A DNA stretch of 64,000 bases from Oscillospiraceae bacterium (GCA_031265355.1 JAISCT010000042.1:1-64000); one strand, 5' to 3'; counted from the stretch's first letter, positions 1 through 8,899 are shown. Numbers and translations: made by a program. Notes: a model not told the origin generated them from the letters alone.

Positions 1-1044
1 GTAAGAAATTCCTGCCAATATGTCGCTGGTTCTCGCAACTCCGTTTTCAAACACCTGTATCGGGAGGATCTCCACCGCCGCGCCCGTCTCCGCCGCCGCG
101 CTGCAGATGCTGCCCACCAGGTGCGTACTGTGAGAATATGCCAGCGGTCGGGTGTCGTCGTATATATCATCGCCGCCGGTCATTACGTTGAATCCCTGTG
201 TCAGGCAGCCTGCCAGCGACGTGTGCCCCACATCCACGCCGGTGTCCAGCACGGCCACCAACACGGGCGTCGCCTGTGCCAGCGGACCGCCGGTCGACGG
301 CGGAGAAGCGGTGCCGTTGGACGTCGCCTCCGACGTCGCCTCTGTGAACGATATATCTGTCTCCGTGAATGATGTCGTTGTCTCTGCGGATGTTGTCTCT
401 GTTTCCGTGCTCTCCGTCAGTTCCAACGATAGGCTGTCCAGTGACAGTTTGTAGTCCGGGCAAATGTATTCGACATACTCCGCCACGCCCAGATCCGCCA
501 GTTGTTCCGCCAGTTCGCTCGGTAAAATAGGCTCCGCCAGTGTCAGCGTCTCCAGCCGGTCCAGCTCCGCAAAGTCGCCCGCGGGCAGCGCCGCGGAGAG
601 ATTCGGTACGGCTCGCAGCTCCGCGGGCAGCGTTTTCCGCGCCACGGCGTCCGATTCCAACGCAAGCGGCGCGGCGGCTTCTTTGAAGTCCGCCTCCCGC
701 CCCTCTTTATATTTGACGATGTAGCGGTCCTCCGGCACGGCGACTTCCCGAGGCTGCCGCGCCATCATCTCCCGCAGATCGGTCCCCGGAGACAAAACGG
801 ACGTCGTCAGTTCGGACGCAAAAAAACCCGCCGCCCGGAAACTGCCCGGTGTACCGGGTATTTCCTGTGACGGCGGTGGGCTTTCCTGTCGTTGTTCGTC
901 TACCATGTATCTGAATGGGCTGTCCGCTTCCCATTGTACTTGCGCGTCCTGCGACGGCGCTGGAAGCAGCGCCGCCACGGCGGCCACGGTGGTCACGAAT
1001 AGTACGGAAAACGCCAGGAAAAGACTCATCATACGTCGCTTCAT
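1..1044 (-). CDS. Subtilisin-like serine protease (S8), 3' end cut off by the window edge
   Basis: The frame stays open from an ATG at 1044, preceded by an AAGGGGGC ribosome site, to the left edge, so only the N-terminal 348 or so residues are present. A basic start and hydrophobic stretch (MKRRMMSLFLAFSVLFVTTV) look like a signal peptide or membrane anchor. A prodomain-like segment follows, then a Thr/Ser/Glu-rich linker around residues 200-240. The catalytic domain then begins with the Asp motif VLDTGVD and the His motif HSTHLVG. In subtilases the usual His motif is HGTHVAG, so Gly is replaced by Ser here. The catalytic Ser lies outside the window. It is probably an exported peptidase; its substrate is unknown. 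Confidence 0.85.
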   Translation of the reverse strand, partial: MKRRMMSLFLAFSVLFVTTVAAVAALLPAPSQDAQVQWEADSPFRYMVDEQRQESPPPSQEIPGTPGSFRAAGFFASELTTSVLSPGTDLREMMARQPREVAVPEDRYIVKYKEGREADFKEAAAPLALESDAVARKTLPAELRAVPNLSAALPAGDFAELDRLETLTLAEPILPSELAEQLADLGVAEYVEYICPDYKLSLDSLSLELTESTETETTSAETTTSFTETDISFTEATSEATSNGTASPPSTGGPLAQATPVLVAVLDTGVDVGHTSLAGCLTQGFNVMTGGDDIYDDTRPLAYSHSTHLVGSICSAAAETGAAVEILPIQVFENGVARTSDILAGISY

Positions 1045-1285
1045 TTTGTTTGCCCCCTTGCATCTTTTTGGGTGGTGATGGATAGCTCACCTCTTATATC
1101 GTAGAATTTTTGAACAAGAATACAGGGATTATTTGCCATCTACTTACAAATATTGCATATATTTCCCCAGTTTATTTCGATTAATTGCAATTTCTTCATC
1201 TTTTGTAAAAAACTTGCCCTTTTCCCATGTTTTTGCTACCTTGGACAGACATCAAAAAAAGTTTCACTTTTTTGCGGCTGACACC

Positions 1286-1338
1286 AAAAAACAACACACC
1301 CACACGAGCCGGACCTTCCCCGGCCTGTGTGGGTGTGT
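1286..1338 (-). terminator. Rho-independent terminator after the DtxR-type gene
   Basis: Perfect 12-base arms ACACACCCACAC (1294-1305) and GTGTGGGTGTGT (1327-1338) enclose a GC-rich loop. On the minus strand the hairpin is followed by a T-rich tract (complement of 1286-1293). It sits 60 bases past the stop of the gene at 1399. The rest of 1045-1398 is AT-rich and shows no gene. Confidence 0.8.
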
Positions 1339-1398
1339 CTTCATTCGTCTTGCGTAGGACGCCTCTCACGCGCTATAATGGATGTGATGGGGGCTGCC

Positions 1399-1779
1399 TC
1401 AGCTGCCCTCCGTGCCCAGACGCCCGGTGTGCTGCTTGATGGCCGCGAAGCTCTCCTCGCTGATCACATGCTCGATGCGGCAAGCGTCCTCGCCCGCGGT
1501 CTTCTCGTCGACCCCCAAAGACACGAGCCACCGGGAGAACAGGGTGTGCCTCTCGTACATTTTCTCCGCCACCGCGGCGCCCTTTTCGGTCAGCCGGATG
1601 TAGCCGTCTGAATCCATCTCAATGCAGCCGTTTTCCCGCAAATTCTTCATGGCTACGCTGATACTGGGCTTGGAGTAACCGAGTTCGTTCACGATGTCGA
1701 TGGAGCGGACAGCTCCAATCCGCCGCTTTAACATGTAGATTGTCTCCAGGTAATTTTCAGCGGACGCCTGTATTTTCAT
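1399..1779 (-). CDS. DtxR/MntR-family metal-dependent transcriptional repressor
   Basis: A 126-residue protein opening MKIQASAENYLETIYMLK, the typical start of the DtxR/MntR winged helix. The recognition helix region is around GYSKPSISVAMKNL, and the dimerisation region carries the Glu/His/Cys positions (residues about 73-103) that bind Fe2+ or Mn2+ in the family. The length fits the short MntR type without an SH3 domain. The start at 1779 is chosen because GAGGGGG lies six bases before it; an upstream ATG sits directly on the ribosome site and is unlikely. It probably represses metal uptake genes when metal is replete. No transporter is adjacent, so the target is unknown. Confidence 0.88.
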   Translation of the reverse strand: MKIQASAENYLETIYMLKRRIGAVRSIDIVNELGYSKPSISVAMKNLRENGCIEMDSDGYIRLTEKGAAVAEKMYERHTLFSRWLVSLGVDEKTAGEDACRIEHVISEESFAAIKQHTGRLGTEGS

Positions 1780-1836
1780 GGCCATCCCCCTCGTCAATAT
1801 GCTCCGGGGCCCCGCGGGGACCTCGGCGTTGCATCC

Positions 1837-1865
1837 AATATATCACGATCTCGCTCAAAAAGCAA
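1837..1865 (-). promoter_or_regulatory. Sigma-A promoter of the DtxR-type gene
   Basis: On the minus strand TTGCTT (1865-1860) and TATATT (1842-1837) are separated by 17 bases, about 60 bases upstream of the start codon. A short GC palindrome around 1805-1817 lies between promoter and start and could be an operator. Confidence 0.6.
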
Positions 1866-2026
1866 TTATTTGGGCGCCGCTAAAAACTTCCCGTGCGGCG
1901 GCCCACCGCAAGATTTGTACTGTTTTCTTTATGTATTCCATATATTTACTGTTGTGCGGACAGATGAGATACCATGCACTGAGCGCGGCGCTGTGAGAGA
2001 CGCTCAAATCGGAGAGGGGACTTTTG

Positions 2027-2566
2027 ATGCTTGTCTTCACCACGAGACTGACAAAGCGAGGGCTGGCGGTCGCTGTGATCCTGGCAGGTGTGCTGCTGTG
2101 CGGGATCATCCTGCTTGTGGCACGCCTCGGGGCAGACCCACAGAACGTCGCCGAACCGACGCCGGCGCCGCGCGGCATTCACGACAACGACGACCGCGTC
2201 GCCTACCTGGAGTCCTTTGGCTGGCGTGTGGAGCCGCAGCCCCTGGAGGTCCAGGAGGTGCGCATTCCGGATGAATTTGATCCTATTTTACAAAATTACA
2301 ACGAGATCCAGCTCTCGCAGGGCTTCGATCTGAGCCGTCACAAGGGGAAACGCGTCATACGCTACCGCTACGCGATCTTAAACTATCCGCAAGAGACCTT
2401 CGAGGTGTACGCCGATCTGCTGGTGGACGGGGACACGGTGATCGGCAGCGACGTACATACGGCTGAGCTAGACGGCTTCATGGCGGGGCTGACCCGACCG
2501 GACGCCGACGAACCTCCGGGGGCGGGCGCCGTCACCGCTCCCTCGCAAAACACCACCGCGAATTGA
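2027..2566 (+). CDS. Membrane-anchored DUF4830 protein
   Basis: A 179-residue protein with one N-terminal transmembrane helix (about residues 11-33, AVAVILAGVLLCGIILLVA), a short Pro/Ala linker, and a C-terminal domain starting at DNDDRVAYLESFGW. The blocks VQEVRIPDEFD, YNEIQLSQGFDLSRHKGKRV and VIGSDVHTAELDGF match my recollection of clostridial DUF4830 proteins. The start at 2027 follows GGAGAGGGG by eight bases. The function is unknown; the topology puts the domain outside the membrane or in the intermembrane space of a forespore. It precedes the SpoIIQ-like gene on the same strand with a gap of about 150 bases, so co-expression is possible but not shown. Confidence 0.75.
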   Translation: MLVFTTRLTKRGLAVAVILAGVLLCGIILLVARLGADPQNVAEPTPAPRGIHDNDDRVAYLESFGWRVEPQPLEVQEVRIPDEFDPILQNYNEIQLSQGFDLSRHKGKRVIRYRYAILNYPQETFEVYADLLVDGDTVIGSDVHTAELDGFMAGLTRPDADEPPGAGAVTAPSQNTTAN

Positions 2567-2717
2567 CGCACCGTCCGGCAGCTGGGTGGCCGCACGCGAC
2601 CACCCGGCTGCCCCTGTATAAATTTCCCTCCACTCGGTGATACTAGGTCGTGGAGACGGGCTCTCGCCCGGAGTTCTCCTACGATACATCACATCGCCAA
2701 TACCGGAGGGAACACAC

Positions 2718-3521
2718 ATGAAAAAGAAACATCCCATCTTGGACTTCTTCGCGGGCAAGGGATTTTACGTCGTCCTAGCCGTGTGCGTCACGGCCGTCGG
2801 CCTGTCCGGCTTCGCGCTGTTTTCCGGCGGCTCGGACGGCGCGTCGGACGAAACGGCCAGCGGGGACTCGGCGGACCTGAATCTGGGCGGCGCGCCCCTG
2901 GACTGGGACATCCCGGCGCCGACGATCTCTTGGGAAACAGCCTCCCCCGAGACCCCCGCACACACGCCGGCGGCGCCCCACGGCACGGACGACACCGCGC
3001 TGGCGGTCGGCGGCACGGATGTTGTCCCGCCGTCTCAGCGACCCGTAGACGAGACAACCCAGAAGCCGACCGCTGCGGCCACACCAACACCCACGGCCAC
3101 GCCAAAGGCGCCGGTCTACGTGTGGCCGGCGGCGGGCGCGGTGATCACACACCACAGTGAGGACGCGCTCCTCTACAACAAGACCCTGGACGACTGGCGC
3201 ACCCACAGCGGCATCGACATTGCGACCGCCGCCGCCGCCAAGGTGACGGCCGTCCGCGACGGTACGGTAGAGGACGTCTACGAGGACCCGTTGCTGGGCA
3301 CCGTCGTGGTGATCGCCCACGGGAACGATGTGCGCAGCCTGTACGCAAACCTCGCCCGGACGCCGGCCGTCAGCAAGGGCCAGACGCTCAAAGCCGGCGA
3401 CACCGTCGGCGCCGTGGGCGAATCCGCCGCCGCCGAGAGCTCCGAGACCTTTCATCTACACCTGGAAATCCACCAGGGCGACGCACACCTCGATCCTCTC
3501 ACCGTCCTGCCGCCGCGCTGA
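2718..3521 (+). CDS. SpoIIQ-like M23 (LytM) peptidase
   Basis: A 267-residue protein with a short cytoplasmic start, one transmembrane helix (about residues 17-36), a long Ala/Thr/Pro linker and a C-terminal LytM domain (about 135-262). The metal motif THSGIDI and the catalytic HLHLEIH are both present, so zinc ligands look intact. In Bacillus SpoIIQ the LytM domain is degenerate, whereas clostridial versions can keep the ligands. The family partners with SpoIIIAH across the intermembrane space during engulfment. The start at 2718 has GGAGGG seven bases upstream; the frame's earlier starts have none. It could instead be a vegetative septal endopeptidase. Confidence 0.75.
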   Translation: MKKKHPILDFFAGKGFYVVLAVCVTAVGLSGFALFSGGSDGASDETASGDSADLNLGGAPLDWDIPAPTISWETASPETPAHTPAAPHGTDDTALAVGGTDVVPPSQRPVDETTQKPTAAATPTPTATPKAPVYVWPAAGAVITHHSEDALLYNKTLDDWRTHSGIDIATAAAAKVTAVRDGTVEDVYEDPLLGTVVVIAHGNDVRSLYANLARTPAVSKGQTLKAGDTVGAVGESAAAESSETFHLHLEIHQGDAHLDPLTVLPPR

Positions 3522-3541
3522 CGCGCGTTGGCGGACGAGAT

Positions 3542-3587
3542 AAACCGGCCGCGGCAACGACCCCTGACGGGTCGCCGCGGCCGGTTT
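3542..3587 (+). terminator. Rho-independent terminator after the M23 gene
   Basis: Arms AACCGGCCGCGGC and GCCGCGGCCGGTT flank a small inner CCC/GGG stem, and the hairpin runs into TTTT at 3584-3587. It lies 20 bases after the stop codon. Confidence 0.85.
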
Positions 3588-3637
3588 TACGCCGCGACTC
3601 TGCGCGCCTCAAACAACATTCATGTTTGCGCCGGCAC

Positions 3638-3666
3638 TTGACAAGACGCGAGCGGTTTGGTATGCT
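3638..3666 (+). promoter_or_regulatory. Sigma-A promoter of the DUF234 ATPase gene
   Basis: TTGACA (3638-3643) and TATGCT (3661-3666) are separated by 17 bases. The gene at 3720 starts about 50 bases downstream. An AT-rich stretch with repeated AATTA elements follows the -10. Confidence 0.75.
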
Positions 3667-3719
3667 AATTATGCAATTAGTAATTTTATAATTAGCATTT
3701 TACAATTGGAGGGACCGCC

Positions 3720-5117
3720 ATGTTTGTCGGCAGAGAGAGAGAACTTGCCAGTCTCGACGCTCTTAACAGGCACGGCGGGTTCCAGTTTGCGGTGATCTAC
3801 GGTCGGCGGCGTGTCGGCAAGACCACATTGATCCACGCGTTCTGTCGGGGCAAAAAGTACATTTACTTTGTCGCGGTGGAGTCGACCGCCAAAGAAAATC
3901 TGGCGCTGCTGTCGCGGCAGATCCTCACCGTACTGGCTCCGGAGGCGCCGCCGAATCCGTTTGGCTCTTTCTATGAGGCAATCGAATACGTGTTTGCCCA
4001 CGCCAGGCGTGAGCGCATCATCTTCGCGGTCGACGAATATCCCTACCTCGCGGAGAGCGACCGGGCGGTGTCCTCTCTGCTCCAGGCCGCCATCGACAGG
4101 CACCAAGCAAGCAGCCGGCTGTTCCTGATTTTGTGCGGATCGTCCATGTCCTTCATGGAAAATCAAGTACTTGGGTACAAGAGTCCGCTGTATGGGCGCA
4201 GGACGTCGCAATACAAGATTTTACCTCTGGACTACCGGGCCTGCGCCGACATGCTATGCGGCTTTCGCGCGGAGGAAACGATCGTTCTATACGGCGCCAC
4301 CGGAGGTGTCCCCGAGTATGTATCCCGCATAGACAACAGTCTTTCTGTGCGGGAGAACTTGCGCGCGCTGTTTTTTGAACCGTCCGGCCGCCTGTTTGAA
4401 GAGCCGGCAAATCTCCTCAAACAAGAACTGAAGATGCCGCAGACATACAACGGTATCATCACCGCCATCGCCTCCGACAGCAGCCGGTTGGGTGAGATCG
4501 CCGTCAAGGCGGGCATTGAGACGAGCCAATGCAGCGACATGCTCGACACGCTGATCCTTCTGGGGCTCGTCCGCCGCGACATTCCCGTGACGGAAACGCA
4601 CTCCAGAAAGACGACTTACGCACTGGAGGACCAGATGTTCCGGTTTTGGTACCGTTTTGTCCTGCCCAACCTCAGCCGCATCTCGGCAGGCCTGGGCGCA
4701 CGCGTCTGCGACGAGGTGTGCGGCGAACGGCTGAACACCTACACCGGCCACGCCTTCGAGACCTGCGCCAAACAATATATGTGGCGCCGCCTCGCGGCGG
4801 ACTCTCTCCCCGTCTCGTTTCAAAAAATTGGCCGGTGGTGGGGCACGGACCGAAACCGTCACCGCGCCGTGGAGATCGATTTCATCGCCTGCGCCGGCGC
4901 CCAGGCCATCTTCGGCGAGTGCAAATGGCGTGGCGAGCCCCTCGGCGCCGACGCGCTGGAGGGCCTGCAGGCCAAAGCCGCTTTGCTGCCGCAATTTACG
5001 GAGAAACATTACATGCTATTTTCAAAATCCGGCTTCACCAAAGCTCTCACAACCCTCATCAATACGCGGCAGGACGTCGCGCTCGTCTCTCTCCCGGACA
5101 TGTTAGCACCGATTTGA
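3720..5117 (+). CDS. AAA-type ATPase with C-terminal DUF234 nuclease-like domain
   Basis: A 465-residue protein. An ATPase_2-type domain covers about residues 1-220 with Walker A GRRRVGKT and Walker B IIFAVDEYPYL. A winged-helix region follows, then a DUF234 domain that shows a PD-(D/E)XK-like pattern: EIDFIA, then FGECKW near residue 400. This architecture is widespread in archaea and anaerobic bacteria, often as multicopy standalone genes, and its role is unsettled; a DNA-processing or defence role has been suggested for relatives. It has its own promoter and GGAGGG ribosome site, stands alone between unrelated genes, and looks intact. Confidence 0.85.
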   Translation: MFVGRERELASLDALNRHGGFQFAVIYGRRRVGKTTLIHAFCRGKKYIYFVAVESTAKENLALLSRQILTVLAPEAPPNPFGSFYEAIEYVFAHARRERIIFAVDEYPYLAESDRAVSSLLQAAIDRHQASSRLFLILCGSSMSFMENQVLGYKSPLYGRRTSQYKILPLDYRACADMLCGFRAEETIVLYGATGGVPEYVSRIDNSLSVRENLRALFFEPSGRLFEEPANLLKQELKMPQTYNGIITAIASDSSRLGEIAVKAGIETSQCSDMLDTLILLGLVRRDIPVTETHSRKTTYALEDQMFRFWYRFVLPNLSRISAGLGARVCDEVCGERLNTYTGHAFETCAKQYMWRRLAADSLPVSFQKIGRWWGTDRNRHRAVEIDFIACAGAQAIFGECKWRGEPLGADALEGLQAKAALLPQFTEKHYMLFSKSGFTKALTTLINTRQDVALVSLPDMLAPI

Positions 5118-5195
5118 AAATGTTTGACTGTGAGTCTGATATCCCGGTACACCACGAAAACTGCCGCGAGCTGGAAACAAGCGCCTCCCTGTTTG

Positions 5196-5879
5196 TCAGG
5201 CTTTTGTCTTTTGACATTTTGACAGACTGCGGTACAAGGTGGGTTCCGAGCATCGCAAGATAGCCGCCACTTCGCTGATCGCGCCCTTGATCAGAAAGAC
5301 GCCTTTCTTCTGTAAATTTTCTAGCAGACGCAGACGCTCATCCAGATTTAAACGGGTGATCTGCGGCATGGCCTCTTCGGCGAATACTTCTTCCATAGAC
5401 ATATTTACCATCTCCGCAATGTTGTTGAAAAATGTTTCTTTTGGCGGCCCCATATGTGGCTCTTCAATCGATGTTGTCGCAGGAATCGACGGCAGCAGAT
5501 GCAGACCGCCAAGGCTTAAAATCGCATGGCTCAATTGCTCATAGACAGTCATATCAATATTGACGCAGAGCATCCCGATCAAGTCGTGATTATCGTCTTT
5601 GATAAAATAGGTGGAGGAACGCAGATTTTTATGATTCTTCGTGCTCCGATAATTGATGTCCCAATCTTCGTTCTTCCAGCGTTTGGATTGAATGACTTCC
5701 AACGCATAATCCGTCAGAGGCCCGCCGACCTTCCTGTTTGTAACAGCGCCGTTTCCGATGGCAATAATGCCGCACTGATCTTCTCGGCAATCCTGCAACA
5801 CGACTTCGCAATTTTCGCCTAAGAGAGAAGAAAGAAATTCCACCAGCTTTTTATAATCTTCCAATCGATCATACATCAT
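5196..5879 (-). CDS. YheO/DauR-type transcriptional regulator (PAS-like + HTH)
   Basis: A 227-residue protein with an N-terminal YheO-like PAS domain (about 1-125: LGENCEVVLQDC, GMLCVNIDMT) and a C-terminal DauR-type helix-turn-helix (about 165-222: LLENLQKKGVFLIKGAISEV, then LRCSEPTLYRSLS). Relatives include DauR, the repressor of D-arginine catabolism. The start at 5879 follows GAGGAG; the neighbouring ATG at 5876 is equally possible. The gene faces away from the diaminopropionate operon at 6441, and the shared intergenic region carries the duplicated promoter modules. It is therefore the likely regulator of that operon, probably sensing an amino acid. Confidence 0.85.
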   Translation of the reverse strand: MMYDRLEDYKKLVEFLSSLLGENCEVVLQDCREDQCGIIAIGNGAVTNRKVGGPLTDYALEVIQSKRWKNEDWDINYRSTKNHKNLRSSTYFIKDDNHDLIGMLCVNIDMTVYEQLSHAILSLGGLHLLPSIPATTSIEEPHMGPPKETFFNNIAEMVNMSMEEVFAEEAMPQITRLNLDERLRLLENLQKKGVFLIKGAISEVAAILRCSEPTLYRSLSKCQKTKA

Positions 5880-6062
5880 TTTACTCCTCGATTCCCTGCA
5901 ACACCGTTGTTTCGGTGCTCCTTTTGTCAGCATGCTCTTTCTTTATATTTTATACCATATACCCCTCCGATTGTCTAGCACGCAGAGATAAAATTAATAA
6001 TTTTTCATCACAAAATAGTAAAAATAGCTAAAAATTATCCATATCATTGGTGGTAATGTCCA

Positions 6063-6124
6063 TAGACAGGCGTGGAAATCCGTGTTATTATGATAAAAAA
6101 GTATTATTTCAATAACTATTTATT
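6063..6124 (+). promoter_or_regulatory. Promoter/operator module, distal copy (1 of 2)
   Basis: TAGACA (6063-6068), 17-base spacer, TATTAT (6086-6091), then the imperfect dyad AATAACTATTTATT at 6111-6124. It is a diverged copy of the module at 6307-6368, with identical spacing between all elements, and points toward the diaminopropionate operon. The region between the regulator and the operon (5880-6440) holds no gene. Confidence 0.6.
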
Positions 6125-6306
6125 TTTTCTGCAGGCAAATGGACAATATGTCTCCCCTGATTCTTTCGTTACACAATTCGTGATAATTTCACCGAGCTCA
6201 TCTGATTTATCTAGTATTCTACGATAAAACTGTGTCAAAATAGCAACTCATCTTTCAAATTGGAAAAATCAGTCAAAAATATTCAAATAATTGGAAATCT
6301 TGTCAA

Positions 6307-6368
6307 TGGACATACGGGGATATTTGTGCTATAATGATAAAAAGGTATCATTGTAATAACTATTTATT
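6307..6368 (+). promoter_or_regulatory. Promoter/operator module, proximal copy (2 of 2)
   Basis: TGGACA (6307-6312), 17-base spacer, consensus TATAAT (6330-6335), then the same 14-base AATAACTATTTATT at 6355-6368, 20 bases past the -10 as in the distal copy. The dyad (AATAA-N4-TTATT) falls just downstream of the expected transcription start, a usual place for a repressor operator. The first gene starts at 6441. Confidence 0.75.
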
Positions 6369-6440
6369 CGTCTCGCCAAGGACGTATTCTTGCGATTTCC
6401 AGACGACTCCTCACACCAAGGCGAGCGGAACGGAGGGCTT

Positions 6441-7649
6441 ATGAAGGAGGAATTCAAACTGGTTTCCTATCGGCGCGGCAGAGAAAACAGTGGGGCACCG
6501 CCGCCTTTGGGAGAAGAGACAGCCAAAAAGGCACAGCGCTTCCACACCAGTTTTTCAGTCTATAAGCCGACGCCGCTGGTTTCGCTGGCGTATACCGCGC
6601 AGGCACTCGGATTGGGCGCGGCGTACGTCAAAGATGAGTCCTACCGCTTCGGGTTGAACGCCTTTAAGGTATTGGGCGGCAGCTACGCAATCGGCCGCTA
6701 CATCGCCGAGTGTCTGGGGCAAGACATTTCTGAATTGCCCTATGAAAAAATCATTTCGGAGCAGACCCGCGCGAAGGTGGGGGATTTGACTTTTGTCACG
6801 GCCACAGACGGCAACCATGGACGCGGGATCGCTTGGACGGCCCGTCAACTCCGCCAACGCGCCGTGGTTTATATGCCGAAAGGCAGCGCGGCGGAGCGGC
6901 TGGAAAACATTCGTGCAGAAGGCGCGGAAGCTTCTGTCACGGACTTGAATTACGACGGTGCGGTTCGGCTGGCAAAGCGTCAGGCAGAAAAAAAGGGCTG
7001 GGTGATGGTGCAGGATACCGCGTGGGAAGGCTATGAGAAAATCCCGCTGTGGATCATGCAGGGGTACGGCACGATGGGCTATGAAGCCATCGCACAGCTT
7101 CCGGAACCGCCGACGCACATTTTTCTACAGGCGGGCGTCGGCTCGATGGCAGGTTCCATCACCGGACTTTTTGCGGCGCTCTATGGAGAAAACCGTCCTA
7201 TCATTACGATTGTGGAGCCCAACAAAGCGGACTGCATTTTCCGGACCGCGCAGGCAAATGACGGGGCGCTGCATTGCGTAACCGGAGACATGGATACGAT
7301 TATGGCCGGTCTGGCCTGCGGAGAGCCCTGCAGCATCGGTTGGGATACATTAAAGACATACGCAGACCATTTTCTTTCCTGCCCTGACTACGTGGCGGCA
7401 AAAGGAATGCGTCTTTTGGGCAATCCGCTTCCCAAAGATCCGCGTGTGATATCGGGCGAAAGCGGCGCTGTGACATTCGGCTGCGTGGCGGAACTGATGA
7501 CAAATCCGAAACTTCTGGCTATCCGTGACGCCTTGCAGTTGGATGTCCAATCCCGCGTGTTGTTTTTTAGCACGGAAGGAGATACGGACCATAAAAATTA
7601 TCGGGAGATTGTCTGGGACGGAAAGTACCCGAGCAGCCGCGAAGCTTAG
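6441..7649 (+). CDS. ygeX: Diaminopropionate ammonia-lyase (PLP-dependent)
   Basis: A 402-residue fold-type II PLP enzyme that splits 2,3-diaminopropionate into pyruvate and two ammonia. The PLP lysine is K76 in FGLNAFKVLGG, matching the family's lysine near position 77. ATDGNHGRGIAW is the substrate/PLP phosphate region and QAGVGSMAGS the Gly-rich phosphate loop. The start at 6441 follows GGAGGG by four bases. It is the first gene of an operon with a YgeY-like hydrolase, a symporter, a D-aminoacylase-like enzyme and RidA. In E. coli ygeX sits beside ygeY. The enzyme passes through a 2-aminoacrylate-type intermediate, which explains the RidA gene at the operon's end. Confidence 0.92.
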   Translation: MKEEFKLVSYRRGRENSGAPPPLGEETAKKAQRFHTSFSVYKPTPLVSLAYTAQALGLGAAYVKDESYRFGLNAFKVLGGSYAIGRYIAECLGQDISELPYEKIISEQTRAKVGDLTFVTATDGNHGRGIAWTARQLRQRAVVYMPKGSAAERLENIRAEGAEASVTDLNYDGAVRLAKRQAEKKGWVMVQDTAWEGYEKIPLWIMQGYGTMGYEAIAQLPEPPTHIFLQAGVGSMAGSITGLFAALYGENRPIITIVEPNKADCIFRTAQANDGALHCVTGDMDTIMAGLACGEPCSIGWDTLKTYADHFLSCPDYVAAKGMRLLGNPLPKDPRVISGESGAVTFGCVAELMTNPKLLAIRDALQLDVQSRVLFFSTEGDTDHKNYREIVWDGKYPSSREA

Positions 7650-7714
7650 ATTTTTGAGAAGTCGGAGCGACAAAATCGTCTGCAAAATGAAACATAAAAA
7701 GGAGTAGAAACACA

Positions 7715-8899
7715 ATGTTAAGTAAAAACCGGGAAGATGCTGTCATTGCTTTGTGCCAGGAGCTCATCCGGCAAAAGAGCTACTCCGGCGAGGAAGGAGG
7801 TGTCGTGACCGTATTGCAAGATTATATGAGAAAGAAGGGGTTCGATGATGTCACCGTAGACCGTTATGGCAATATTGTCGGCTGTATCAAGGGGCACCGG
7901 CCGGGCAAGAAACTTTTGTTTGACGGACATATCGACACGGTTCCGGTGACCAATCCGGACGAATGGCCCTATCCGCCCTTTGCCGCCGAAGTGCATGGCG
8001 GGAACATGTACGGACGCGGAACCAGCGATATGAAAGGCGCGGTCGCCGCCTTTGTCTGTGCGGCCGCGAATTTTGCCGAAGATACCAAGCGGGATTTCGC
8101 GGGGGAAATTTTTGTGGCGGGCGTCGTCCACGAAGAATGCTTTGAGGGCGTGGCGGCGCGCGAAATCAGCAAAGCTGTGTCTCCGGACTACGTCGTCATT
8201 GGGGAGGCCTCAGAACTGAATGTAAAAATCGGACAGCGCGGCCGCGCGGAAATCGTGGTGGAGACTTTCGGGAAGCCCTGTCACAGCGCGAATCCAGAGA
8301 AAGGCATCAATGCGGTATACAAGATGGCGCAGGTGATTGAAGCGATCCGCGGGCTGAAGCCACCCGAGCATCCTGTGCTTGGAAAGGGAATTTTGGAACT
8401 GACCGACATCAAAAGCGCCCCATACCCAGGCGCGTCCGTCGTGCCGGAGTATTGCCGCGCCACATATGACCGCCGCTTGTTGGTAGACGAAACAAAAGAA
8501 AGTGTTCTCGCGCCAATTCAAGCGCTGTTAAACGAGATGATGCTGAAAGATCCCGCATTAAAGGTGAATGTCAGTTATGCCGTTGGAAAGGAAATCTGCC
8601 ATACCAAAGCACCGATTGAGGGAGAGCGCTTCTTCCCGGGCTGGTTGTATGACGAGAAAGCGGATTTTGTGCGGGCTGTGATGGACAAGCTACGGGAGAT
8701 GGGCTACCGGCCTTCCATCACCCAGTACAATTTCTGTACGAATGGCAGCCACTATGCGGGCGAAGCGGGCATCCCAACATTTGGGCTTGGGCCCTCACAG
8801 GAAAGTTTGGCGCATACGGTGGGGGAATACATTGCCATCGAACAACTGACCAAAGTGACGGATTGCTACTATGGCGTCATGCAGGCGCTGCTTGTATAG
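7715..8899 (+). CDS. ygeY: YgeY-like M20 family metallohydrolase
   Basis: A 394-residue M20 peptidase-type enzyme. The dinuclear zinc site is recognisable in GHIDTVPV, GRGTSDMKGA and VVHEECFEG, and the dimerisation domain starts around ELNVKIGQRGRAEI. It matches the YgeY family (selenium metabolism-associated hydrolases named from genomic context) found next to diaminopropionate ammonia-lyase. Its substrate is not settled; a deacylation or peptide-cleavage step that supplies diaminopropionate would fit. It starts 65 bases after ygeX with an AAAGGAG site, so the two are probably co-transcribed. Confidence 0.88.
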   Translation: MLSKNREDAVIALCQELIRQKSYSGEEGGVVTVLQDYMRKKGFDDVTVDRYGNIVGCIKGHRPGKKLLFDGHIDTVPVTNPDEWPYPPFAAEVHGGNMYGRGTSDMKGAVAAFVCAAANFAEDTKRDFAGEIFVAGVVHEECFEGVAAREISKAVSPDYVVIGEASELNVKIGQRGRAEIVVETFGKPCHSANPEKGINAVYKMAQVIEAIRGLKPPEHPVLGKGILELTDIKSAPYPGASVVPEYCRATYDRRLLVDETKESVLAPIQALLNEMMLKDPALKVNVSYAVGKEICHTKAPIEGERFFPGWLYDEKADFVRAVMDKLREMGYRPSITQYNFCTNGSHYAGEAGIPTFGLGPSQESLAHTVGEYIAIEQLTKVTDCYYGVMQALLV

